A DNA stretch of 64,000 nucleotides from JAFGKM01 sp964413825. Its GTDB lineage: Bacteria > Ratteibacteria > UBA8468 > B48-G9 > JAFGKM01. Below are positions 17,330 through 26,374 of this stretch, piece by piece (position 1 is the stretch's first letter; each line of letters opens with the position of its first letter). A program made the translations under genes and the position numbers. The DNA lies in assembly GCA_964413825.1 (NCBI GenBank), contig CAYPTS010000001.1:18454-82453 (forward strand). The letters are read 5' to 3'. The notes under the pieces are model-generated. The model saw only the letters and a program-made list of their open reading frames with translations. It had not been told where the DNA came from and did no database searches.

Positions 17330-17845
17330 TTACTTCTTCTCTTCAGCCGGAGGGACCGGGCATTCTTCCTTTTCCTCCGCGGGAGGCACTTCCACTTTCT
17401 TCGGTTCCGGTTTCGGGAAAGACGCAAGAACTTCCTCGGTCACATCTTTTCCTCCCACGATAAGCATGTTGCTGTCAACAATGTAGGTATATCCCTTTTT
17501 TTTGGCAAACTTCTGCACGTCGGCCTTCATCCTGCCGAACGCTTCTTCCTGCAGTTGCATGCCCAGATTTTGCATCTGCTGTTGCATCATCTGCTGTGCC
17601 ATACCCTTGGCTTCTTCATCCATTCCTTCCAGTTTTTTCTGCATATCCTCTATCTGCACCTGGAATTTTCCCATTGCTTCATGGAAAGCGGGATGTCCGC
17701 TGAAAACCCTCTGGGTATCGATGGACACAATCCTTATCTCGGCCGCACTGCACGTCACCGAAAAGGTTCCCGCTGCGGCGACGCACAAAACCGCCGCAAA
17801 AATTATGCCTCTCATTACTCCCTTTCCTTTAGATATTCTCTTCAT
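17330..17845 (-). CDS. OmpH/Skp family periplasmic chaperone
   Basis: A 171-residue protein with a signal peptide (hydrophobic stretch from GVMRGIIFAAVLCVAAAGTF) and a long charged, Met/Gln-rich coiled coil (EDMQKKLEGMDEEAKGMAQQMMQQQ). It then has the Skp C-terminal strand (KKGYTYIVDSNMLIVGGKDVTEEVL). Skp proteins hold unfolded outer-membrane proteins in the periplasm. The C-terminus is a Pro/Glu-rich extension in which VPPAEEKE is repeated. The ATG at 17845, with AGGAG 8 nt upstream, lies within the 3' end of rmuC (17-nt overlap). Confidence 0.82.
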   Translation of the reverse strand: MKRISKGKGVMRGIIFAAVLCVAAAGTFSVTCSAAEIRIVSIDTQRVFSGHPAFHEAMGKFQVQIEDMQKKLEGMDEEAKGMAQQMMQQQMQNLGMQLQEEAFGRMKADVQKFAKKKGYTYIVDSNMLIVGGKDVTEEVLASFPKPEPKKVEVPPAEEKEECPVPPAEEKK

Positions 17846-19049
17846 CTTCCACGCTCCTTTTTTGTACTGCGTCCTCAAGCGGACCCGCATCCTGTTCGGG
17901 CATCTCCTCGACACTTCTAAGTTTTGACTGTATCTGCCTTGTCCTTGTCCCCACGAGATTTTCTATATCCCTGCCAGCGCCTTCTATCTTTTCCTGCGCT
18001 TTTTTCAGGACGCCGCCGAATCTGTCAAACTCCTTCTTCACTGCGGCAAGCGTCTTCCATACCTCGCCTGTCCTTTTCTGTATCGCAAGGGTGCGGAACC
18101 CCATGTACAGACTGTTCAGAAAAGCCGCCAGTGTCGAAGGACCTGCTACGGTTATCTTGTAATCCCGCTGTAGAATTTCAATCAAACTTGTCTGCCTTAC
18201 TATCTCGGCGTAAAGCCCTTCCACCGGCAGAAACAGTATTCCGAAATCCGTCGTCTCGGGCGGATTGATATATTTTTCGCTTATATCTTTCGCGCACTTT
18301 TTAATGGTATGCTCCACATTCCTTCCTGCCGCGGCGACAGCTTCGGCATCGCCGCCGGCATAGGCATCCAGCAGGCGGTGGTAAACTTCCATGGGAAATT
18401 TCGAATCCAGCGGCAGGTAGACGGGACTGTCTCCGCCGGGAAGTTTTATCGCATACTCTACTGACTGCCCGGAACCTTCCTTCACTGTAACGTTTCTCTC
18501 ATACTGCTCCGCCGAAAGTATGTTCTCAAGAATATTTCCCAGTTGAATCTCTCCGAGCACGCCGCGCGTTTTAACGTTGGAAAGAACCTTTTTCAGGTCA
18601 CCTACCCCCGCGGCAAGAGTTTTCATCTCGCCCAGTCCTTCATGCACCTGCTTGAGTCGTTCGCTTACGACGTTGAAAGACTCGCTGAGTCTCTTTTCAA
18701 GGGTCGACTGGAGTTTTTCATCCACCGTAGCCCTCATTTCTTCCAGTTTTTTGACGTTTTCATCCTGAAGAGAATGAAGGCGTCTTTCCATCGTCCCTGA
18801 GAGAACTTCGCCGAGCGTCCTGAATGAGTTGCTCAGTTCCTCTCTGGTATCTCTCGCACTTTTCTGCAATTCGTCCCTGCTGCGGGCAAATTCGTCTCTC
18901 ACAAGCGGGTCAATCCTATTTAGCTGGTTTTCTATGTCCCTCAGTTTTATCCCGGTATCAACGCCCTTTTCCCTGTTTTTAAACAACACAGAAAGCAGTA
19001 GAAAAACCTGCAGGATTAAAACCGCCGAAAGCATAATAACCGTACCCAT
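17829..19049 (-). CDS. rmuC: DNA recombination protein RmuC homologue
   Basis: A 406-residue protein. An N-terminal membrane helix (about residues 4-22) leads into a long coiled coil (residues 25-150). The RmuC nuclease-like domain follows, with the family block VKTRGVLGEIQLGNILENIL, the DSKFPMEVYHRLLDA segment and FLPVEGLYAEI. RmuC limits inversions at short repeats in E. coli, and the domain is PD-(D/E)XK-like. That function is interesting in a genome full of short inverted repeats. The start has its own promoter and is predicted to be leaderless. Confidence 0.9.
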   Translation of the reverse strand: MGTVIMLSAVLILQVFLLLSVLFKNREKGVDTGIKLRDIENQLNRIDPLVRDEFARSRDELQKSARDTREELSNSFRTLGEVLSGTMERRLHSLQDENVKKLEEMRATVDEKLQSTLEKRLSESFNVVSERLKQVHEGLGEMKTLAAGVGDLKKVLSNVKTRGVLGEIQLGNILENILSAEQYERNVTVKEGSGQSVEYAIKLPGGDSPVYLPLDSKFPMEVYHRLLDAYAGGDAEAVAAAGRNVEHTIKKCAKDISEKYINPPETTDFGILFLPVEGLYAEIVRQTSLIEILQRDYKITVAGPSTLAAFLNSLYMGFRTLAIQKRTGEVWKTLAAVKKEFDRFGGVLKKAQEKIEGAGRDIENLVGTRTRQIQSKLRSVEEMPEQDAGPLEDAVQKRSVEDEENI

Positions 19050-19057
19050 ATCCCGTT

Positions 19058-19086
19058 ATTCTACCATATTTGCAAAACTGCCTCAA
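19058..19086 (-). promoter_or_regulatory. Promoter of rmuC, predicted leaderless or nearly so
   Basis: On the minus strand TTGAGG (19086-19081), 17 bp, TAGAAT (19063-19058). The -10 ends 8 nt before the ATG at 19049. No Shine-Dalgarno is present. Confidence 0.6.
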
Positions 19087-19104
19087 TATCTCCGGTTGCT
19101 CATC

Positions 19105-19187
19105 TCAAGTTCGACATAAGAATCCTTGGTACTGAGGGGAAAGGAAACTGCTTTCTTTCCTCTCTGTTTCCTTATGTCGAATCTCAG
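19105..19187. repeat. Short copy of MITE-like repeat 1
   Basis: Ends TTCGACATAAG (19110-19120) and CTTATGTCGAA (19171-19181) are inverted. Both arms match the two ends of the 290-bp element at 39,594-39,883, in the opposite orientation: GAATCCTTGGTA..GAGGGGAAAGGA, then CTGCTTTCTTTCCTCTCTG. The 200-bp interior is missing, so it looks like an internal deletion derivative. Confidence 0.75.
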
Positions 19188-19202
19188 ACAAACACAAAAT
19201 AA

Positions 19203-19232
19203 TTGACAAAAATATGCAGGTGCGGATACAAT
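19203..19232 (+). promoter_or_regulatory. Promoter of the HTH-receiver gene, predicted leaderless
   Basis: Consensus TTGACA (19203-19208), 18 bp, TACAAT (19227-19232). The ATG at 19240 is 8 nt after the -10. No Shine-Dalgarno is seen. Confidence 0.75.
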
Positions 19233-19239
19233 ATAGCAA

Positions 19240-19821
19240 ATGGCTTACTCAAACAAGAAGTTCTTTACCACTGGCGACATTGCCAGAATATTCGGTGTAA
19301 GCAGAATATCCGCATACAAATGGGTAACGAACGGTAAGATAAAAGCGTTTAAAATACCCGGCGGCAGGTACAAGGTAACAAAAAAAGACCTTTCTGATTT
19401 CATCAAAAAAAGCGGTATGGACAGCCATACTGCCGGCAGTTTAGAACCGGAAGGATTCAGAATACTCATCGTAGACGATGAAAATCTGGTAATACAGACG
19501 GTGCAGGACTATATGAAAGCGGAAAACCCCTCATACATAGTGACTTCGGCATCCGACGGGTTTGAAGCCGGCAGGATACTAAGCAGAGTGAACCCGGACA
19601 TTGTAATACTTGACCTTTTCATGCCGGGCATCAACGGATTCAACCTGTGCAGGAACATCAGAAACGACCCCAATACGAAACACATAAAGATTATCGCCAT
19701 AACCGGCTATCCATCCGAAGCGAACGTCAGCAAGGTCAAAGAGGCAGGCGCCGACGCAGTTCTCCCGAAACCCTTTGAAATGACAGAACTTGACAGCCTT
19801 ATAAAAAAACTCCTCCGTTAA
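19240..19821 (+). CDS. Response regulator with N-terminal excisionase-type HTH domain
   Basis: A 193-residue protein. Residues 8-58 form a MerR/excisionase-like winged helix (FTTGDIARIFGVSRISAYKWVTNGKIKAFKIPGG, ending in KKDLSDFIKK). Residues 72-193 form a receiver domain with acidic pair Asp79/Asp80, phosphoacceptor Asp125 (VILDLFMPG), Thr in IAITG and Lys in LPKPF. The order (DNA-binding domain first, receiver last) is the reverse of the common OmpR layout, though known from several phyla. No kinase is adjacent, so it is an orphan. The DNA target is unknown. Confidence 0.88.
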   Translation: MAYSNKKFFTTGDIARIFGVSRISAYKWVTNGKIKAFKIPGGRYKVTKKDLSDFIKKSGMDSHTAGSLEPEGFRILIVDDENLVIQTVQDYMKAENPSYIVTSASDGFEAGRILSRVNPDIVILDLFMPGINGFNLCRNIRNDPNTKHIKIIAITGYPSEANVSKVKEAGADAVLPKPFEMTELDSLIKKLLR

Positions 19822-19882
19822 TCTATACCGTTTTTAATTTCCGGCAAGCCAATAAAACTATATGCAGAGAGGGGAACTGGTA

Positions 19883-21400
19883 TCATTCCCATTCAATGGT
19901 GGCGGGAGGCTTGGACGTAATGTCATACACCACCCTGTTTACACCCTTCACCTCGTTAACTATACGGTTTGAAACGACGCCCAACACCCGGTACGGAACC
20001 TTAACCCAGTCTGCGGTCATGCCGTCTGAACTCTTGACCACCCGCAGAGCTATCACATTCTCGTAGGTTCTTTTGTCGCCCATCACTCCCACGCTTTTAA
20101 CCGGAAGGAGGACCGCAAACGCCTGCCAGACATCTGCGTAAAGCCCTGCAAGTTTCATCTCTTCCATCACTATGCTGTCGGCTTCCCTCAATATCTCAAG
20201 ACGGCTTTTATTTACACTGCCGACAATCCTCACGGCAAGACCGGGGCCAGGAAAAGGATGCCTGTCGACAATAAAATCAGGGAGTTCCAGTTCCCTGCCC
20301 AACCGCCTGACCTCGTCCTTGAAAAGAAATCTGAACGGCTCGACGAGAGAAAGCTTGAGTTTTGCGGGAAGGCCGCCGACGTTATGATGGCTTTTTATCA
20401 CGGAAGCAGGCCCCCCGAACGGAGAAATACTCTCGATTACGTCAGGGTAAAGAGTGCCCTGCGCAAGAAACCCTGCGCCGAATTCTTTTGCCTCCTTCTC
20501 AAATATGCGTATGAACGTATTGCCTATTATTTTCCTCTTTTTTTCGGGGTCGGATACGCCTTCAAGGCGTTTGAGAAAAACCTCTCCGGCATCAACGTAT
20601 TTCAGGTTCACCCTGTTTTTGAATGTTGATAAAATCTTTTCCGGCTCTCCTTTTCTCAAAACGCCGTTATTCACAAAAACGCTTAGGGAGTTTTTTCTGC
20701 AAACATCATTGAGAATTATCGACAGGCAGGCAGAATCGACGCCGCCGCTTAAACCGCATATGATTTTTCCCGTACCCACTTTCTCCCGTATTTCTTCCCC
20801 TGTCTTTTTCAAAACAGACACGGGATTCCAGTCCGGCTTTAATCCGCAGATGCGGTAGAGAAAATTTTTCAGGACTGCCGTCCCCTCTTTCGTGTGTATC
20901 ACTTCCGGATGAAACTGCAGGGCGTAAATTCTGCCGTCTTCACTGCGCATGGAAGCGATTTCCGTGTTGCCCGTCCTGCCTGTCGCCACAAATCCCGCAG
21001 GCAGTTTTTCCACATAGTCCCAGTGGCTCATCCACACCACGGTTTCCTTGTGTATCCCGTGGAAAATCGCATCCCCTGTGTCCGGATAAAATACCGTCTC
21101 CCCGTACTCGCGCTGTTTTCCGGGACACACCCTCCCGCCGGCGGATGCGGCAAGCAGCTGCATGCCGTAGCATATGCCGAGGACGTAGAACCTTTCGGTT
21201 ATTTTTCTGTCAAAAGACGGCCCGCCGCCGAGATGCACGTGGCCGGGCCCGCCGGAAAGGATAACGGCGGCAACGCCTTTTTCCTCAAGCGCTTCGGCGG
21301 TAACCGTACAGGGAAAAATCTCGCAGTAAATCTTCAACTCCCTGACCCTGCGCACAATCAACTGCGTATACTGCGACCCGAAATCAATCACTGCAACCAT
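19883..21400 (-). CDS. guaA: GMP synthase (glutamine-hydrolysing)
   Basis: A 505-residue enzyme that converts XMP to GMP. The N-terminal class I glutamine amidotransferase has Cys77 in VLGICYGMQLLAA and His in QFHPEVIHT. The ATP-pyrophosphatase domain has the P-loop CGLSGGVDSA. The C-terminal dimerisation domain ends TSKPPATIEWE, typical of GuaA. The ATG at 21400, after a GGGGGG site, restores the conserved N-terminus VAVIDFGSQYTQL; the longer frame starts in non-conserved sequence. Last gene of the glutamine-linked run, 72 nt downstream of the carB half. Confidence 0.96.
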   Translation of the reverse strand: MVAVIDFGSQYTQLIVRRVRELKIYCEIFPCTVTAEALEEKGVAAVILSGGPGHVHLGGGPSFDRKITERFYVLGICYGMQLLAASAGGRVCPGKQREYGETVFYPDTGDAIFHGIHKETVVWMSHWDYVEKLPAGFVATGRTGNTEIASMRSEDGRIYALQFHPEVIHTKEGTAVLKNFLYRICGLKPDWNPVSVLKKTGEEIREKVGTGKIICGLSGGVDSACLSIILNDVCRKNSLSVFVNNGVLRKGEPEKILSTFKNRVNLKYVDAGEVFLKRLEGVSDPEKKRKIIGNTFIRIFEKEAKEFGAGFLAQGTLYPDVIESISPFGGPASVIKSHHNVGGLPAKLKLSLVEPFRFLFKDEVRRLGRELELPDFIVDRHPFPGPGLAVRIVGSVNKSRLEILREADSIVMEEMKLAGLYADVWQAFAVLLPVKSVGVMGDKRTYENVIALRVVKSSDGMTADWVKVPYRVLGVVSNRIVNEVKGVNRVVYDITSKPPATIEWE

Positions 21401-21472
21401 AATCCCCCCGTCTTCTGTTCTCACCAAAGGCACAGCCTGTTTCGAACTCGTCAACTCTTTCCTTTTTTGTGT

Positions 21473-23098
21473 TTATTCATAGGTTGAATAATAGTACGGC
21501 GTGTACGCCTCAAACTCCCCGGCGCAGGTATCCACGAGTTTGTACCCCGCTTTTATCCCGTGTTTCTCCCTCAACGCCCTTACCGCCTTCTCCTCTTTGC
21601 CTGTCAGCGCCGCTATCTGCCTGTCTGAAAACCCGTATTCCTTGGCCTTCTTAAGCATGCCGCACGGCATTTTTCTTCCCCTGCATTTTCTTATATCCGA
21701 TTCCACGCCGGAAATTTCCTTCAGGTTGTATAAAAACCACCTGTCGATTTTCGAGAGATTCGAGATTTCGTCTATGGACAGCCCTTCATTGAAACCTTTC
21801 TTCAGGTAAAAGAGCCTCCGGGGGCCTGGCCTGCTTATGCCGGCGCAGGTCTCAAGGGACAAACTTATGTCCTCGAATCCGGAAAACTTCTCCTCGAGAC
21901 TCCTCAACGCTTTGTTCAACGCCTCCCTGAACGTCCTGCCCATAGCCATGACCTCCCCGACGGATTTCATGGAGATGGTAAGTAAATCGTCCGCCGCCGG
22001 AAATTTTTCAAAGTTGAACTTCGGTATCTTCACCACGCAGTAGTCGATTGCAGGTTCGAAACACGCCGGAGTTTTCCTCGTGATGTCGTTGGGTATTTCG
22101 TCAAGTGTATACCCGACCGCAAGTTTCGCGGCAATTTTCGCTATGGGAAAACCGGTCGCCTTGGAGGCAAGCGCGGAACTTCTCGAAACGCGCGGGTTCA
22201 TTTCTATGACGGACATTGACCCGTCGGCCGGGTTCACGGCAAACTGTACGTTGGAACCGCCGGTTTCAACGCCTATCTCCTCCATTATTTTTATTGCGGC
22301 AAAACGCATAACCTGGTATTCCCTGTCGGTAAGCGTCTGCACCGGAGCAACGGTGATGCTGTCTCCGGTATGAACTCCCATCGGGTCAAAGTTTTCTATG
22401 GAGCAGATAACAACCGCATTGCCCTTCTTGTCTCTCATGACCTCGAGTTCATATTCTTTCCAGCCGAGAACCGACTGCTCGACAAGTATTTCGCTCACAG
22501 GGCTTAACTTCAGCCCTGCATACGCAAGTTCCTTGAATTCTTCCGCGTTGTATGCGACGCTTCCGCCGGTGCCGCCGAGCGTATATCCCGGCCTGATAAT
22601 CACCGGGAAACCCAGTTTTTCCGAAACGTCCACCGCCTCCTCAAGCGTATACGCCACCCCGCTCGCCGGAACTTTGAAACCTGTTTTCTCAACTGCCTGT
22701 TTGAACAAAGCCCTGTCCTCGGCCTTCCTTATGGATTCATAATTTGCGCCTATGACCTCGACGCCGTATTTCTCGAGCGCGCCGGATTCCGTGAGTTGCA
22801 CCGCAAGGTTGAGAGCCGTCTGTCCGCCGAGGGTCGGCAGGAGGGCGTCAGGCCTTTCCCTCTCTATTATTTTGGTTAATATTTCCGGCGTAAGCGGCTC
22901 GAGATACGTGCTGTCGGCCATGTCCGGGTCGGTCATTATCGTGGCGGGATTGCTGTTGACAAGGACGACGGAATAGCCTTCTTCCTTGAGCGCCTTGCAC
23001 GCCTGCGAGCCGGAGTAATCGAACTCGCACGCCTGGCCTATGACAATCGGGCCGGAGCCTATCAGCATTATCTTCTTTATATCCGTCCTTTTTCCCAT
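21473..23098 (-). CDS. carB: Carbamoyl-phosphate synthase large chain, N-terminal half only
   Basis: A 541-residue protein that matches the first half of CarB: carboxyphosphate domain with KIMLIGSGPIVIGQACEFDYSG, the ATP-grasp block (IIRPGYTLGGTGGS, IEMNPRVSRSSALASKATG), and the oligomerisation domain. It stops with TAA right after YYYSTYE, the linker at which the second synthetase domain normally begins in the roughly 1070-residue single-chain enzyme. The carbamoyl-phosphate and allosteric domains are absent from the window. A split CarB is known in Aquifex and some archaea. The ATG at 23098 is preferred to a GTG at 23116. Confidence 0.93.
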   Translation of the reverse strand: MGKRTDIKKIMLIGSGPIVIGQACEFDYSGSQACKALKEEGYSVVLVNSNPATIMTDPDMADSTYLEPLTPEILTKIIERERPDALLPTLGGQTALNLAVQLTESGALEKYGVEVIGANYESIRKAEDRALFKQAVEKTGFKVPASGVAYTLEEAVDVSEKLGFPVIIRPGYTLGGTGGSVAYNAEEFKELAYAGLKLSPVSEILVEQSVLGWKEYELEVMRDKKGNAVVICSIENFDPMGVHTGDSITVAPVQTLTDREYQVMRFAAIKIMEEIGVETGGSNVQFAVNPADGSMSVIEMNPRVSRSSALASKATGFPIAKIAAKLAVGYTLDEIPNDITRKTPACFEPAIDYCVVKIPKFNFEKFPAADDLLTISMKSVGEVMAMGRTFREALNKALRSLEEKFSGFEDISLSLETCAGISRPGPRRLFYLKKGFNEGLSIDEISNLSKIDRWFLYNLKEISGVESDIRKCRGRKMPCGMLKKAKEYGFSDRQIAALTGKEEKAVRALREKHGIKAGYKLVDTCAGEFEAYTPYYYSTYE

Positions 23099-23170
23099 TT
23101 CTCTTTTACCCCTCACATATCTGCTTAATAGGAAGATAAAGGTTCCCGTATTCGAAAACTTTCCTATGCT

Positions 23171-24250
23171 TCAGCCTGCTTTCTCCATGACAGACTTCAC
23201 GAACATGTCAAACAGATAGGCCGCATCCGGCGGACCCGGCGCGTGCTCCGGATGAAACTGCACCGCCGACACCGGAAGTTTCCTGTGGGCAATTCCCTCG
23301 AGAGTGTTGTCATTAAGATTCAGGTGCGTCATCTCCATGCCGCTTCTGTCCAGCGTCTCCATGTCCACGCAGAAAGAATGATTCTGAACCGTTATGTATA
23401 TCTTTCCTGTCTTGATATCCTTGACCGGATGGTTTGCACCGTGGTGGCCGAACTTCAACTTGTAGGTCTTTCCGCCGAAAACCTGCGAAATGAGTTGTAT
23501 GCCGAAACAGATGCCGAAAACCGGATACCGCTCTATCAGGTTGGAAAGATTTTCAACCGCGTATGGTACCGCCGACGGGTCACCCGGACCGTTGGATACG
23601 AGAATGCCGTCGGGCTTTTCTTTTACTATCTCCTGCCACGGCGCGGCGGCAGGCATCACAACAACGCGCATACCCCTTTCGGAAAGAAGCCGCAATATGT
23701 TGAATTTTGTCCCGCAGTCCATAACCACGACCTTATAGTCTCCTTTGTCCGACCATACGTAAGGACTGCCGGCAACCTCCCTCACAAGGTCGATGCCTTC
23801 AATACTCTTGGAATTACGCACCTTCTCCACCATCTTTGTCACGCTGTTTTTACCTGAAAAAAGCCCCGCTTTCATCGCGCCCATTTCCCTGAGAAGAAGC
23901 GTTGCCTTCCTTGTATCAATGCCCTCTATGCCTATGACGCCCTGTTCATAAAGAAACACATCGAGCGGCTTGGTTGCGCGCCAGTTGCTGTAAAGTTTGC
24001 TTCGTTCCTTGACGACAAATCCCTCGAGATGAACCTTGGAGGACTCCGCATCTTCAGCATTTATTCCGTAGTTCCCGATTAAAGGATAGGTCATTACGAC
24101 TATCTGCCCTTTATATGACGGGTCATAGAGAATCTCCTGGTAGCCTGTCATGCTCGTATTGAAAACAAGTTCGCCGTAACTCTCGCCTTCGGTTCCGAAC
24201 GCCTCTCCCTTGAAAACCGTTCCGTCTTCAAGAACAAGATAACCGTCCAT
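23171..24250 (-). CDS. carA: Carbamoyl-phosphate synthase small chain
   Basis: A 359-residue glutaminase subunit that feeds ammonia to CarB. N-terminal CPSase_sm domain (YLVLEDGTVFKGEAFG, NTSMTGYQEILYDPSYKGQIVVMTYPLIGNYG) and C-terminal class I amidotransferase with the nucleophile in FGICFGIQLISQ and His/Glu in QFHPEHAPGP. The ATG overlaps the 3' end of purF by 23 nt. Complete and of normal length, unlike its partner carB. Confidence 0.96.
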   Translation of the reverse strand: MDGYLVLEDGTVFKGEAFGTEGESYGELVFNTSMTGYQEILYDPSYKGQIVVMTYPLIGNYGINAEDAESSKVHLEGFVVKERSKLYSNWRATKPLDVFLYEQGVIGIEGIDTRKATLLLREMGAMKAGLFSGKNSVTKMVEKVRNSKSIEGIDLVREVAGSPYVWSDKGDYKVVVMDCGTKFNILRLLSERGMRVVVMPAAAPWQEIVKEKPDGILVSNGPGDPSAVPYAVENLSNLIERYPVFGICFGIQLISQVFGGKTYKLKFGHHGANHPVKDIKTGKIYITVQNHSFCVDMETLDRSGMEMTHLNLNDNTLEGIAHRKLPVSAVQFHPEHAPGPPDAAYLFDMFVKSVMEKAG

Positions 24251-25607
24251 TGCACTCCTTCACTTTGTAATTCCCGGTGAAACATGCCGTACAGAATTCT
24301 TCCCGGGGCAGTCCCGCCGAAGAAAGCATCCCGTCGAGACTCAGGTAATAGAGTCCGTCCACTCCTATCTCCGCCGCTATCTTCTCTACCGGCTCTTTTC
24401 CCGCTATGAGCTCCCCCTCCGAAGGAAAATCTATTCCGTAAAAACACGGATGCCTTATGGGCGGGCAACTCACCGCCATGAAAATCTTTTCCGCTCCGGC
24501 CTCCCTCAGGGTCTTCACCCTCAACCGGCTTGTTGTCCCCCTTACTATGGAATCCTCTACGACGATTATTTTTTTCCCTTCTACGACGTCCCTTATGGGA
24601 TTGAGTTTTATCCTGACCCCCATTTCCCTCGAAGTCTGGAACGGCTGTATGAACGTCCTGCCCACGTAATGGTTCCTCACTATTCCCATTTCATATGGAA
24701 TTTTCATCTTCTGGGAAAAACCGAGCCCCGCGATGTTCCCGGAATCCGGTATGGGAACGACGATATCCCCCCGGAAAGGAAATTCTTCCGCCAATTTCTC
24801 GCCGAATTTTTTCCTCGCGCGGTAAACGCTGGCGCCGAAAATCGTACTGTCCGGCCTTGCAAAATATATGAATTCAAATATGCACCTTGCCTTCTTCTTT
24901 GCTTCCGGCAGAAAAGAACTTTCAAGCCCGTTTTCGCCTATCGTCAGCATCTCGCCGGCGGCAAGTTCCCTTTCGTACCGCGCTCCTATCAGGTCGAATG
25001 CGCAACTCTCCGAAGCTACCGCATATCCCCCGTCGACCGTCCCGAGGCAAAGCGGCCTGAACCCCCACGGGTCTTTCACAGCAATCAGGCGGTCGGGAGT
25101 AAATATGACGAAGGAAAAAGCGCCTTTTAATTTTGAGAGCGCATCCGTCAGTTTATCATGGAAGTTGGATTTCCGCGACATCGTTATCAGATGCATCAAT
25201 ACTTCGGTATCGAGCGTTGTCTGGAATATGCTCCCCTTTTTTTCAAGTTTTTCCCTCAATGCCGCACCGTTCACCAGATTGCCGTTGTGTGAAATCGCAT
25301 AGTTTTTCCCCCTGTATTCCGCAAAAAACGGCTGTACGTTTTTAAGCGAAGAACTGCCTGTCGTCGAATACCTGACATGCCCTATTCCGAAGTGCCCTTT
25401 CAAACTGTCTATCGCCCCCGGCTGGAACACCTCGGGTACGGTGCCCATCCCGCGCTTTATGCCCGCCTTCCTGCCGTCGGAAACAACGATGCCGCAACTC
25501 TCCTGCCCCCTGTGCTGGAGAGAAAAAAGGGCAAGGTACAGCATCTCTGCGGCCCTGCTGTTCCCGTAGATTCCGGCGACACCGCAGTTTTCCTTCAATT
25601 CTTTCAT
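24228..25607 (-). CDS. purF: Amidophosphoribosyltransferase
   Basis: A 459-residue enzyme that catalyses the first committed step of purine synthesis (PRPP to phosphoribosylamine). Cys8 (MKELKEN|CGVAGIYG) becomes the N-terminal nucleophile after removal of a 7-residue propeptide. The PRPP loop is VVEDSIVRGTTSR. Cysteines at KARCIFEF, ..SCPPIRHPCFYGID and FCTACFTG correspond to the [4Fe-4S] ligands of the Bacillus-type enzyme, so an oxygen-sensitive cluster is likely. It overlaps purQ by 4 nt and carA by 23 nt. Confidence 0.95.
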   Translation of the reverse strand: MKELKENCGVAGIYGNSRAAEMLYLALFSLQHRGQESCGIVVSDGRKAGIKRGMGTVPEVFQPGAIDSLKGHFGIGHVRYSTTGSSSLKNVQPFFAEYRGKNYAISHNGNLVNGAALREKLEKKGSIFQTTLDTEVLMHLITMSRKSNFHDKLTDALSKLKGAFSFVIFTPDRLIAVKDPWGFRPLCLGTVDGGYAVASESCAFDLIGARYERELAAGEMLTIGENGLESSFLPEAKKKARCIFEFIYFARPDSTIFGASVYRARKKFGEKLAEEFPFRGDIVVPIPDSGNIAGLGFSQKMKIPYEMGIVRNHYVGRTFIQPFQTSREMGVRIKLNPIRDVVEGKKIIVVEDSIVRGTTSRLRVKTLREAGAEKIFMAVSCPPIRHPCFYGIDFPSEGELIAGKEPVEKIAAEIGVDGLYYLSLDGMLSSAGLPREEFCTACFTGNYKVKECNGRLSCS

Positions 25608-26374
25608 TTTACGTACTCCACGACGTTTTTGAAAAACCTCAACCCGTCTCCGTAGTCATCCCCGCCTTCGTCCCTGTGCCGGTCCGGATGCAGGCACCTC
25701 AAAACAGCCCTTTCGGGATGCGGCATCATGCCCACCACAAGACCGCTTTCAGACGCTATTCCGGCTATCCCGCCCGCGGACCCGCTGGGGTTGTGCGGGT
25801 ATCCTTTTAAACTTCCGTCCGGAGCGCAGTACCTGAACAGCACAAGTTTGTCTTCTTCCATCTTTTTCAGAACCGCCCCGCTTTCCGCCATAAGTTTTCC
25901 CTCTGCATGGGCAACCGGCAGTTTTATCACCGGCGGCATCCCCCTAAAGAAAGGCGATGCGCTGTCTTCGATTTTCAGGTAAACCCACCTGTCTTCAAAC
26001 CTTGCGGAATCATTCCAGCCGAGAGTGACGGACTGCCTTCCGGCATAGGGCAAAATGCCTGCCTTCACCAATACCTGAAACCCGTTGCAGATGCCTATCA
26101 CCGGTTTCCCCGCGCCGATAAAAAGGTTCACGTCCCCGCCTATGTTATGCCTGATTTCATTCGCAAGGACTTTGCCCGCGGATATGTCGTCCCCGTAGGA
26201 AAAACCCCCGGGGATAACGAGCACCTGGTAATCCTTCATCTTCTTTTCGCCTTTTTTAATCCTGTTTATATGCACACGCTCCGGAATCCCGCCGGCAAGT
26301 TCAAACGCCCATCCGGTCTCCATGTCGCAGTTTGTACCGGCAACCCGCATAATGAGAATCCTCGGTTTTACCAT
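25604..26374 (-). CDS. purQ: Phosphoribosylformylglycinamidine synthase, glutaminase subunit
   Basis: A 256-residue class I amidotransferase that works with PurL and PurS. Visible are RILIMRVAGTNCDMETGWAF, IPGGFSYGDDISAG, the nucleophile in IGICNGFQVL, and MMPHPERAV with catalytic His/Glu. Of the two in-frame ATGs (26392 and 26374), the second begins the conserved sequence and has GGAGGT about 10 nt upstream. It overlaps purL by 7 nt and purF by 4 nt. Confidence 0.95.
   Translation of the reverse strand: MVKPRILIMRVAGTNCDMETGWAFELAGGIPERVHINRIKKGEKKMKDYQVLVIPGGFSYGDDISAGKVLANEIRHNIGGDVNLFIGAGKPVIGICNGFQVLVKAGILPYAGRQSVTLGWNDSARFEDRWVYLKIEDSASPFFRGMPPVIKLPVAHAEGKLMAESGAVLKKMEEDKLVLFRYCAPDGSLKGYPHNPSGSAGGIAGIASESGLVVGMMPHPERAVLRCLHPDRHRDEGGDDYGDGLRFFKNVVEYVK

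Noticed and set aside
21401..21472. Frameshift between carB and a lost C-terminal half
   Set aside because: The 72 nt after the stop contain no CarB-like residues in any frame, and guaA starts right after; the end coincides with the natural domain border.
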